From NCBI GenBank assembly GCA_016802295.1, contig JAESIW010000090.1:248001-312000 (forward strand): a stretch of 64,000 nucleotides of DNA. The letters are read 5' to 3'. Source of the DNA: Brachionus rotundiformis. Taxonomy: Eukaryota > Rotifera > Eurotatoria > Ploima > Brachionidae. Position numbers and translations under genes: made by a program. The notes under the pieces are model-generated. The model saw nothing but the letters and a program-made list of their open reading frames with translations, made no database searches and was not told where the DNA came from. Positions within the stretch are counted from its first letter, which is position 1; the number at the start of each line of letters is the position of its first letter. Below, piece by piece: positions 36,541 to 46,900 of the stretch.

Positions 36541-39007
36541 TTATGTTGAATTTAATATTCTACTTTTTAGATTTTTGATATTGTTTAAAAATATCGAAAA
36601 AAAGTCTAAGTTAAAATCAATTGTAAATGTAATGATTAATTTAAAAAATGATATTATATTAGTGAAAAAATTCGTATAACCAATATTTAAACCTTGTATG
36701 TAATCGTTTAGCACAATTATGTATGACGTAAATAAAAAAAACACCAAACTGGCGACATAAAATGTAGCTTGAATTAAATCTCTTGGGCTTTTATGCCAAT
36801 TTATCCTTGCTTTGCTTGAGTCGCTTTCACTTTGTTTCATAAATAAATTCAGGCTTTCTTTAAAAGATGGCGACTTCTTTGGCATACGTCTTTGATTTTG
36901 TACCAAATTGTCCAAAAACACACCTCTTAATTCATTTACTAGATTATCTCTGTCTGCTTTTATCTCACAATCTATTGGTAACATATTATCAAACTTTTCT
37001 ATTGTTTCTCTCATTGCTTTTTCATGTTTTTCATTTAGGCTCTCTATGTCCGTATTGTAATCATCTTTTTCATTCATACAAATCATGTATTCTTCCACAC
37101 ATTTCATTCTAATGTCATTCACTATTTTGTGATTGTTTAGTCTTATTTCGGCATCGTATATCTCCAGTCTCTGGTCCAATTCGCCACTTAGGCTCAAATA
37201 TACTTCGTTCAGTTCCGGAATTTCAATCCTTATTTTGTCCAATTCCTCTAGACAGTTTAATTTGACTTCTTGATGCTTCATAAAAACTGAAATTGGTCTC
37301 ATATACTCCCGATTGTCACTCATATACTTAATTTTTTTAATTAGAGTATTATCTTTCAAATTCTGATTTATCTTTTATATTTACTTGGCTCATTTCTTCT
37401 TCATACTGATTCAGACACATTGTGCTAATTGACTTAATAAAGTTTAGTTTCTTATCTTTGTTTATCTGTTGAAAATAGCTTTGCTGAATTTGAATCTCGG
37501 TTTTGAGACTTTGGCTCTCCATTTCCAGCTCAAGCTCGTCCAAGTAAATTAAGTTTAATTTAAAATTTTCCACTGACTGCTCGGTTAAGGCAATAAAATT
37601 TTCTTGCAAAACTGATTCTTTTACAAATGGAACAGTTTCGCTTAATACCTTTTGAAAATAATTTTTAATATAAAAATATATTCTTATATTAGTGAATTCA
37701 CTTTTAATTTTTCTAATTAATTGTTAGAATTATTTTATTTATTTAAAAAAATAGAGATACAATATTATCTAATTACCTTGGTAAAATAGTTCTTGTGGTT
37801 TAAAAGCTGGTTTTGTTTACAAATCAAATTATTATGCTTTTTATATATCTTTTATAAATTTAGATAAATAAATTTTATCCAATTAATAAATATTATTTTA
37901 AAAATTAATACAGATGCTATTGACTCCATATCGGGCATAGCTTGGTTATTCAATACGTCAACGTATTCCTTTTAAAAATTACAAAAAAATTTTATCTAAT
38001 TAAAATTATTTTAATAAGTTACTTTAAATTTTTGCAGCAAATTGGGACCGCTTAGACGGACAATGGCACTATCGTCCAAAACAACACTGTCAACAATTTG
38101 CTCAAAAAAAACTCTACTAAACTCGTTGAAATCAGCATTTAGCTCTTAACCAACATTAATTAATTAGAAAAAAAATGAGCCAATTTAAAAGTGACCAAAT
38201 ACCATCTTGGGTGCCTCGGCAGTCCTTTTTGAGAATGGCCTGGCCCGGATGGGGCAAAAGAAAACAATTTTTTTTTTTAAAATAAAATTCTAAATTTCTG
38301 GTTATCTCTTTTATTTCTTCTGTTTCATTGCCACAGTTGTCCAGTCTTGATCTGAGCAATTTTTCACCACCGGCAAAGCCGTACTCGAACTCTTCCGGAT
38401 AATGCCAGTCGCGTACCAAAAATGTCAACTGCTCAAAGCGGAATTCTTTCCGTAGTAGATTTTCAGTCACTTTTTTATACTGAGCAAACAGGTTCAGGTA
38501 CTCCAGGTGAGTGCGTTCAATGTTATTTTTGATGTTGTAGATTTGTACAGAGCTCATGAAAGCGCTGAGCGAAAAGATAGTGGCACACTCGCGGTGAGTT
38601 GTCTCGTTGTCAAAGGTGCCCTGGGTGTCCATAAGCAGAAGACTGATCTGGCGACCATCGGGCAGTGTCACGTCCAGTGGTGTGTTCCACATCCATATGC
38701 CTCTGGTGTGCCGCGAGGAACCGTACGACCAGTCGAAGGCGTCTAGCTCACTTTGGGTCAAATAGTTCAAAAATTTGCTCAAGAGAAAAGACTTTCCGGT
38801 GCGGAAAGAACCAATTATGGAAATAATTACAATCTTGAAGCAAAATTAGATTTTGATTTGGTCTGTCAAGAGAAGACTTACTGGTATGTCAGCGCTGGCT
38901 GATAGCAAAATATGCTCGAGCGCCGCTTCATCCAAAATAAACTTGCCATTTTGGTTAGATATTATTTGAACGGCGCTCATTTTTGGTCTTGGCAATTCAC
39001 CAGACAT
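36541..39007 (-). CDS. Atlastin-like dynamin-family GTPase, seven exons
   Basis: Exons 39007-38882, 38833-38203, 38144-38023, 37968-37912, 37848-37777, 37648-37385 and 37326-36541 (minus strand, all in phase) give 685 residues. The GTPase domain has the P-loop GSFRTGKS (50-57), the GBP/atlastin switch RGIW (86-89), DTQG (111-114), the RD motif (FLVRDWHYP) and LPHPG. Then come a middle helical domain (exons 3-6) and a long helical region rich in Glu/Lys. Near the C-terminus SPRDLIQATFYVASLVFFLF begins a hydrophobic membrane segment, and the tail after it is also hydrophobic. Atlastins sit in the endoplasmic reticulum and fuse its tubules by GTP-driven tethering. The protein is longer than human atlastins (about 560) because of an enlarged helical region before the membrane anchor. 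Confidence 0.88.
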
Positions 39008-39989
39008 TTTTTAATATTTTATTTATATATTTTTAACTTTAGAAAAAATAAAAAAATATATATTTATATAAATTTATTAATTTATAAGAGTATTCAACAA
39101 GTTTTTGGAATTTATAACACGATTTAGAGTCGTGGTTAGAAACGTGCTTTAGACTAACGAGTACTTTTGAAAGATACTTTAGACTTAATTAGAAGCGATA
39201 AGAAAAAATTTAGTTCAAAAGTTTATTAAGAAATTTTCTAATTTATTCAAATTAGATTTATAATCAATTATAATTTATTTTTTTTCCAAAACGGGCTCTT
39301 GTCGACTCAAGTCCGCGCTTTTTTTCTTTATCTCAACTTTTAATTTTTTTCTATTTTTAGCTTTAATGATTCATTAAATAATTATTTTCTATTCTGCGAT
39401 TTGAGCACAGTTAAAGCTGTACAAAGACATGGTGTTTAGTTTGTTAATGGCAAATTGTGTTGGCTTATTTTTTAATTTAAACTTTAAAAAATTTCAATCA
39501 CAATGGTTTAGAAGGAATTTTTTAAAAATTAATTAAAATCAAAATTATTCTAGCTTTACTATACAACAAGAATTAGTTTATTTCAAATTAATTTTAATAG
39601 ATAAGACACTAATTTATTGTTAAATTGGATTGAAAAAGTTTATCCTAAAAGAAATTTGTTCAGTTTGATCTTGGCAAATTTTTTTCACATAATTGTCTCT
39701 TTTGAATTTAAAAATTTATTTGATAGCTTAATTAAATTTTATACCTATAACAAAATAGCTTAATTATTTTTTAGAATTAATAAAAACAATGTTTGGATTT
39801 TTCTTTTAAATTTATCTAACTATTTATTTATTTGATCGATTAAATAAAAATCACATTTAATAATTTACTAAATTAGAGATAATTTTAGTAAATGTTTACT
39901 ATTTATTACAAATTAGGAGTAGAAAAAATACAAAAAAGAGATAAATGAGCTTTTAATTTAATATTTGAAGGACTATTTGATTAATAGCC
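39008..39989. other. Intergenic between atlastin-like and ANKRD49 genes
   Basis: AT-rich, with no coding signal recognised. It must carry the atlastin promoter and the ANKRD49 3' end. Confidence 0.5.
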
Positions 39990-40736
39990 CTACAAAATGT
40001 TCAAATGGTCTTGAGTAATTTCGAATAGATAATTAAACTTAGAAGATCTAATAGCAATGTCATATGCGGTCTCACCTTGGCTATTTTTGCTTCCAAATCT
40101 GGTAAATGGATTGGTAAGCAAAAGCAGAAGGCTTTCTTTTGGACTAGATTGTTGGGCTATTAAATGCAAACAAGTCTGTCCACTATTTGATTTAAAGTTA
40201 CAGTCCGCATTACAATACTTAATCAAATACTCTACCACTTTGAAGCTGTTCCAGTAGCAAGCAGAGTGCAACGGAGTCCAGCCCATGTCCGTAACAGCGT
40301 CCAATTGATTTACTCTGACGCTTAGTTTTTCCTCTAAGTTTAACAAATACTTGACCACTTCTAAGCTGTTGGAATAGGCAGCTCTGTGCAAAGCTGTGTA
40401 TCCATCTGAATCTTTAAATTTAAGCAGGCTGGCAACATTCTCATAATTCTTTTGATTCTGAACCAACATTTTTATCTCAGACAGCCGACCGTTTTCGGCC
40501 AAAGTAATGAATTTCTTGTCATCATGGGCCTCTATTTCCTTATCAGACCATTGATCTATGTCGTTCTCATCGTATTCCCAATAGCTCTGAAAAGCGCTTT
40601 GATTTTTCTCTTTTGCTTCTTTTATCATCTGGACAGTGTCCGAAGTGAATAAATTCTGTTCGGATAATGGAATTTCTTGTTCGACAAGCTCTTCTCTTTC
40701 CATATCCTTGACCATTTGGTCAAATTTCTTAGCCAT
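39990..40736 (-). CDS. ANKRD49: Ankyrin repeat protein, ANKRD49-like
   Basis: One exon encodes 248 residues, close to human ANKRD49 (239). After a charged N-terminus (DMEREELVEQE and SYWEYDENDIDQW, a family-like block) come four ankyrin repeats: LAENGRLSEIKMLV, DGYTALHRAAYSNSLEVVKY, GWTPLHSACYWNSFKVVEYL and SGQTCLHLIAQQSSPKESLL, plus a capping QGETAYDIAIRSS. ANKRD49 is a small ankyrin protein reported in germ cells of vertebrates; its molecular role is unclear. The ATG directly follows a splice-acceptor-like TTTTAAAG, so a noncoding first exon or a spliced leader may lie upstream. It is divergent from nothing nearby; MRPS23 follows upstream on the same strand about 210 bp away. Confidence 0.88.
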   Translation of the reverse strand: MAKKFDQMVKDMEREELVEQEIPLSEQNLFTSDTVQMIKEAKEKNQSAFQSYWEYDENDIDQWSDKEIEAHDDKKFITLAENGRLSEIKMLVQNQKNYENVASLLKFKDSDGYTALHRAAYSNSLEVVKYLLNLEEKLSVRVNQLDAVTDMGWTPLHSACYWNSFKVVEYLIKYCNADCNFKSNSGQTCLHLIAQQSSPKESLLLLLTNPFTRFGSKNSQGETAYDIAIRSSKFNYLFEITQDHLNIL

Positions 40737-40950
40737 CTTTAAAATATATTTGTATCAACTGCGTTTAGAAAATATCATAAATTAATAAACAGGTTTTAAC
40801 TCTGCTTAGAAAAAAATAAAATAAAATTTTATTAAATTTTTTTTATTAAGTTAATTTAAACAATTGATTAAAAAAAAGCCATTATTTTTCAATTAAATTT
40901 TGTTGACTCTGCAAAAAAATAATTTTTTAACCTGATCGATTAATTTGGTT

Positions 40951-41533
40951 TTAATTTACTTTTTTCTTTTTAAAATAGAAACCTTGCTCCTGGAGATTAT
41001 CAATTGTGGCATCGACCAGGTCATTCTTGGTAACTCCATCTGATTTAAGTTTATTATAAGTTGATATAAAACTAATTTAGAAAATAAAATTTTACAAGTT
41101 TATTATTATGATTATAGTAAGCAATTTACATTTCCCAACTTGGCTTTCTTTTGTCCGAGTTGAGCACAATTGTCTCAATAGGAGTTATATTTGAAAAATA
41201 GTAGCTAGTTTTAAACAATTTTAGCCTAAAATTAATCTTATTTTATCTATTCTTATATTCTTACACTCTAAGTTCATCTTGCTCATAGAAGAGATTTCTT
41301 GGCAACTTGGGCACAATGTCATTGCCAAGAACACTTCTGTACGCTGGGTCTCTTTTTGGCGGGAATCTTTTGTATATATCGAACCAAAGCGGAATTTCAT
41401 TTTGTTTTATTATGTTAGATTTGATCAGTCCATTCATTCTTGATAGAAAGAAAGATAGAGAGATTTAAAAAAAATGCCATTTGGTATACCTGGTGAAAAT
41501 GGAAGCAGCTTTGTTTATGCGACTCTGGGCCAT
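40951..41533 (-). CDS. MRPS23: Mitochondrial small ribosomal subunit protein mS23, four exons
   Basis: Exons 41533-41490, 41438-41265, 41225-41130 and 41071-40951 (minus strand) join in phase to 144 residues. The N-terminus (MAQSRINKAASIFTR) and the block PLWFDIYKRFPPKRDP are diagnostic of MRPS23 (human: PLWFDVYDAFPP). Next come FYEQDELRV, then a short divergent region and a C-terminal helix (NDLVDATIDNLQEQGF) and basic end. It is a structural protein of the mitochondrial 28S subunit. Introns are 39-58 bp. It is somewhat shorter than the human protein (190), mainly at the C-terminus. Donor choice at 41265 (GT|GTAAGA) was set by phase. Confidence 0.88.
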
Positions 41534-41939
41534 TTTTTTAAATTATGAATATTTAAATTAAATTGGTTATTTGAAACAAAATTTGAATAGTTTCATCATA
41601 AACTTAATTAATTGAATGATGCTAGCAAATTTGTCTTTGTTAATTAATTTTAAAATAAATATTACTTAAATTTTGTAAAATTGAATCTAGTTCTATGTAG
41701 ATAAATTAACTGGTATTAATTAAGTTATCAATTAAGTAAAATATCTAAAATAAAATTTAATTAAATGACTTTTATCTGGAATACATCTAATTACTTTTAA
41801 AAAAAATATAATTTAACTTTTAAAACTAAAGTTTATTTTGTTCTAGAAGTTGTTAGTTGATTAATAGACCGAATCTTAGACAAAAACTTTGTATATAATT
41901 TCTAAAAATTTTTATTTGGTAACTAAAGTAATAATAATA
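41534..41939. other. Divergent intergenic region
   Basis: About 400 bp of AT-rich DNA between divergent genes (MRPS23 and the coiled-coil gene). No motif stands out. Confidence 0.5.
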
Positions 41940-42336
41940 ATGGCTGATGATATTTTTGAAATGAAAGTAAAACTTTACAATATTATCTAAAACAATACAT
42001 GATTTTGCTTAAAAGATTGATAATGATAACAAACGGTATTTTGTTGATAAACAATTTTATGACCAGATGATTGAAAAGCTGCAGATCGTATTAGAAAGTA
42101 AAGTATTCAATATATTGGCTTTTAAAATGAGCCTCTGGGTTAAATTTTAATATTTTAAAATTGTTAAAAAATTCTTAATTAATAGTTATTTTTGAGTGTG
42201 ATCATTAAAATTTAATCATAAGCTTCAATTTGCCTTAGACCTTGGTTTTTAAAGACCTTCAACTAACATTTTAGCACATGCTTCAATTTTTCAAACAATT
42301 TATTCTTTATTTGAATTCTCATTTTTAATTTACTGA
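41940..42336 (+). CDS. Upstream alternative 5' exons of the coiled-coil gene, or a separate tiny gene
   Basis: Exon 41940-41966 (MADDIFEMK) ends in phase 0 at a GTAAAA donor. Exon 42016-42097 (IDNDNKRYFVDKQFYDQM, then IEKLQIVLE) ends in phase 1 at GTAAAG. Two continuations are possible. It may join 42275-42336, giving a 56-residue protein that ends FEFSFLIY and stops 8 bp before the next ATG. Or it may join the common coiled-coil exon at 42646 in the correct phase, giving KLQIVLEKLNQIDDR, which keeps the heptad pattern. The second reading makes these an alternative first and second exon. Confidence 0.45.
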
Positions 42337-42343
42337 AAAAAAA

Positions 42344-43594
42344 ATGGCCACAAATAATTCAAATAGTGAAGTAAATTTGAAAAGCATTTTTAAAAATTAA
42401 TTTATGTTCTATTAAGTTAATAGAACTTTTGCCACAAGATAAAATGCACCATTTAATGAACAGTATTTTTACAAGTAAGGTTAAGTAACAAAATTGAGTC
42501 TTATTACGAATAAGGAATAGGATTGTTTATTTTACCAAGATTAATAAAGTTAGGACTTTACATAGTTTTTGTCCATATTTTAATAAAATGAATGAATGGT
42601 TTATTCGTTTAGTTAATTAGTTAATTATTAATTTAAATGTTTAAGAATTGAACCAAATCGATGACAGAATAACAAGTCTCGAAGGAAGAATAGATAATTT
42701 GGAAAGCAGGATGACAGATCTCGAAAGAAGGATGACAGATCTCGAAAGAAGGATGACAGATCTCGAGAAAAGGATGACAAGCCTCGAAGGAAGAATGGAT
42801 AATTTGGAAAGCAGGATGACAGATCTCGAAGCAAGGATGACTACAGTTGAACGCAAAATGACTGACTTGGAAGAGAAAACGCATACTATTGAGAGGAGAA
42901 CAGATAAAATTGAACAAGATATTGTTGATATTAATGAAAACATTGTTAAACTAGAGTCAAATGTAAGATACATTTTATATATTGAATCAAGAGTCGTAAA
43001 GCTTGAAAAGGGTATATATTAATTTTTTTTTTTATTTTTTATTTTTCTTTATTTCAAATAGATATGTGTGTAATTAATCCAACAGCTGTTCCAAAAGTGG
43101 ATGAGACTATCTCACTGAATAGTAAATTTTTCAATTGGTATTATCAATAAGCTGAATAATAATTTTTTTTTATTTTTAAAGGAACTATTGATTACACAAG
43201 TCAATTAAATTGTAACTTTAAAAATTATTCTTATTATTATTTTATTTGATTAATTTTTTGAAAGCAATTTGCGCCGATTTTCAACAAATTTCACACTCGG
43301 CAAGAGACTTCAAAAAAATTGGTAAACCAAGAAATAAATTTAAGTTATTTACTAAAAAAGTTAAATCATTTTTATTAACAAATTTTTTTTTCTAAATATT
43401 ATTTCTTTTAACTCTAATAAATGTAATTAAATCAAAAGAGTATTTAATAATTACTAAAATAGTAAAATTTTTTTTTAGAATATGATCGAAATTGGTTAAG
43501 AAAAAATACCATGCATATTCTAACTGTCATTGTTGGCTTGTGTATGTTTATTTTGGTAATTGTAACTTTTTTAAAAATGAAAACCAATATATAA
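42344..43594 (+). CDS. Tail-anchored coiled-coil protein, seven exons
   Basis: Exons 42344-42370, 42417-42474, 42646-43011, 43062-43121, 43182-43211, 43265-43321 and 43479-43594 join in phase to 237 residues. The large third exon is a long coiled coil built from 7-residue units (MTDLERR, MTSLEGR, MDNLESR), matching a 21-bp DNA repeat. A linker with SLNRTIDYTSQLN follows, then KKIEYDRNWLRK and a single C-terminal membrane helix (MHILTVIVGLCMFILVIVTF) with a short lysine tail, typical of a tail-anchored protein facing the cytosol. The layout recalls SNARE or tethering proteins, but I cannot name a family. An alternative 5' end is likely (see the entry at 41940). Confidence 0.75.
42690..42850. 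repeat. 21-bp tandem coding repeat (coiled-coil heptads)
   Basis: Copies of a 21-base unit (GATGACAGATCTCGAAAGAA plus one base) repeat in register with the seven-residue heptad MTDLERR. The first copies are nearly identical and later ones diverge. Confidence 0.85.
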
Positions 43595-43919
43595 AAATAA
43601 CTTTAAAGTCTTAAATAAACAAATAAAATATTTGTACAAATGCTTTAAATAAATTTAAAATTTAAAAAACCCAAGTCTCTATTTTAAATTTAGAATTTTA
43701 TATCTTGAATGAATAACTGATAAAACTCGGCGCTTATTTTCTAATTTAAAAACACACACACACACATTATTTTGTTCATTAATTTTAAAATTTATTTCTT
43801 TTGTATAAATTTTATTTTGTAAAAGTAAAAAAAAATTTCCTGCCTCAAATGGTACTAATAATAAGCATCAATTAATACCAAGGCTATTTATTATCTTATT
43901 TTTATTTTCATAGGATAAT
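43595..43919. other. Intergenic upstream of the multi-Tudor gene
   Basis: AT-rich with a short CA run near 43751-43766. It ends in a splice-acceptor-like TATTTTCATAG seven bases before the Tudor ATG, hinting at a noncoding exon or spliced-leader acceptor. Confidence 0.5.
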
Positions 43920-46900
43920 ATGAGTTTGAATCGAAAGTGTGCCGAAGTGGTCTATGTGAAGAGCCCGCAAAATTTTTGGATTAGATTAGAAGAGTATAAA
44001 AATGATTATACCCAGATGTTGAGTCAGCTGCAGGTCGAGTATGGTGACGCGCACCAAAAGTGAGTCTTAGTCTCGTTTTGTCTCATTTAGTGTCAGAGTT
44101 AATTAATTGTATTTTATTAGTCCTGATTTTGCTGTGTCCGATCCTCAATTAGGATCCAAGTACTGTGCATTCAACCAACAGCTATTCGAGTGGCACCGGT
44201 GTGAAATTCTGGTCCAAAATAGATCAGACGTGTTCATTAGTTACATAGATACAGGCCGCACGGACCTAGTGCCCCTTAAATCCATAAAAAAACTTAACTG
44301 CTCATTTCATAAGCAGCCATCTTTTGCGCTTCACTGTTCCCTGTATGGTCTTAAGCCTTCGCATTCAGGGCCTTGGTCTCCTGATTGTCTCAACGAGTTT
44401 ACCAAGTTGACTCTAAACAAAACAGTCACTTTGAACATCCGGTCAAAAATTGACAACGTATGCCATGTGGACTTGTATGTTAAAAATGTTAATTTAGGCC
44501 AACATTTGGTAAAAAACGGCTTTGCCAAGAGTGTCCAAGCTGAACCAAGTGTACAAGAGTCAAAAATACCAACTGTTAAGTTTGATATTAGTCAAAATTA
44601 TGACGTAACAGTGCCAACAATTTACTCACCGTTCTGCTTTTATGTCCAATTGAACAATTTGATGAGCGAATTTACCAATTTTGAGTCGCAATTACAGGAC
44701 TACTATCAAAATGTTAATTTAGAGTCACATATGTTGGTCAATGTAAATATTGGGATGAATTGTGTGGCAAAATTTAGCGAAGATCAGCAATGGTATAGAG
44801 CTATGGTGAAAGAAGTAAATGATAAATGCGCTAAAGTATTCTTTGTGGACTATGGAAATGAGGAAATGGTGCCGTTGAACGAAATAGCTCGACTGGATGC
44901 TAGGTTCGAAGATCATGCGGCCATGGCGGTCAAATGCTGCCTAGACGGCGTGAAGCCTCCCAGTGATGGATTTTTGGAGCACAGAATGCAAGAGGTGTCC
45001 GACTTCATGTTCAATTCAATGGTCGGTCACGTGATTTGCAATTTCACAGGCAAAAAGTTAGATGAGTCATATTTTGTACAAGTTAGCATGGAGTCGGCTA
45101 ATTTGTCCGATCTGCTAATTCAAAATAATCTTGTGACCAGAATCGAGGCTTCGCCTCTCAAAAAAATACCCACTGGTAAACAAGTCACGCGCAACAAAAG
45201 CCTGCTGATTGATGGAGTCAAGCGCTACACAAACGAAAGCCTAGACCTTAAAGTGGAAGACACATACGAAATTGTAATCACACATATAGAAACATTTGGT
45301 GAGTTTTACTTCAAGCTCAAAGAGACAGAAACCATCAAAAACTCAATAAACAACATGAAGTATTTTTATGAGAAGAAAGTAAATTTGCCTCAGCCTGTGC
45401 TAGCCGAAGACTATCCATGCATGTACTATGATTATGAAAAAAAAGAGTGGCACCGGGCTAAAATAATGCATGTGTACGACAAGGATCATTGTTTGATCCG
45501 TTTGGTCGACACTGGCCGCACAAGATACTCATCGCGACGCGAGCTTAGAGAAATATACGAGAAATTTCTCGAAACACAGTGTCAAAGCGCAATGGGCTGT
45601 TTGGACGGTCTGGCTCAGCTAAAAGACGATGAAGTCGATGAATCAGTTCTAGTCAAGTTCAAAGAGATAGCTTTGAATAAGAGCTTTTTGGCCAAGGTTA
45701 TCAAAGAGGACACAATGCGTAATTTGACTCGCTATTGGCTCAATTTGTTTGACGAGTCGGACGAGTCCGTGTATCACATGCTTGTGGACAGCATGGACAC
45801 ATCAGTGTTGAATTTGTCACAAAAATTCAAGCCAGCGGTGAAGTCGAGTCTTGAAGAGACCCAGGTGTCCATGTTGGATATGAGCGCTGTTGATCTAGAT
45901 GGCAAAAGATTCAAGTCAATTGAGTACTATTTCTATGAGCCACTCAAGCTCGATCCAGATGTGTACTACTCGATAAATATCAGCAATTATGATTCAATTG
46001 ACAATTTTAATGCTCAATTAAGCCATGAATTCGACAAATTTGATGAAAATTTTGACCAATTTCAAAAGTCGTGTGAGTGCGGTATGCCAGTGAATGAATG
46101 TGATTTGAAGTCGATCAGCGATGTGTCCAAGTTGGCTGTTGGCGCCAAATTTTATGAAGACGATATGTGGTATAGAGCTAGAATTTTGAGCACATCAGAC
46201 AAAAATGATGTCATGTTAGAATTTGTCGATTTCGGCAACTGTCAATTAACTAAATTAGAACACGTGGTCTTTTTGAACAAGGAATTTTCAAAATACGCGC
46301 CAACATCGGTCAAGGTTACTAAATTGTTGTACACACAGCAACTCAATTTGTCTGATCAACTATTCGAGCAGTTGTTAATGTATGGCAGCGTTGACCAAAG
46401 CGTTAAAATCAACTGGAAATATGCCATGTTCAAGAACAGAAATGAGCTAATTATTGACGACTTTTACGCTCTGTTGTACCAAATAGGCCACCTAAAGCCG
46501 GACTATTACATAGGTCCATATCCGAACGATGCAATAATGAGTCATGAGGCCTTCGAAGGAAGCATACTGGACGTCAAACTGGCCAACATTGAGCACGGAT
46601 TGAAGCACATATACTTCAATTTGAAGAGCTCTATGCCCAGGATGGAAAAGATGAAGCAATTAATGGCACAGATGGTACGACTAGATGATCTGAACACTAG
46701 TAGAGATCTGTTTTTGGTTAAAATAAAAGAAAAGATGTACAGATGCAAAATGTTGTCCAAGAACAGCAAGAACAGAGTGGTATTTTTGATTGATTATGGT
46801 CAACGGATTAATTTGGAGTCTCATATGGAATGCTACCAAATGCCGCCTAGTCTATTTCAATTTCCCATCTTTGCTCTACACTGTCGGCTCACTCTGGCCG

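Noticed and set aside
42628..42973. Minus-strand frames over the coiled-coil exon
   Set aside because: Antisense of a 21-bp repeat, so they are open by repetition only.
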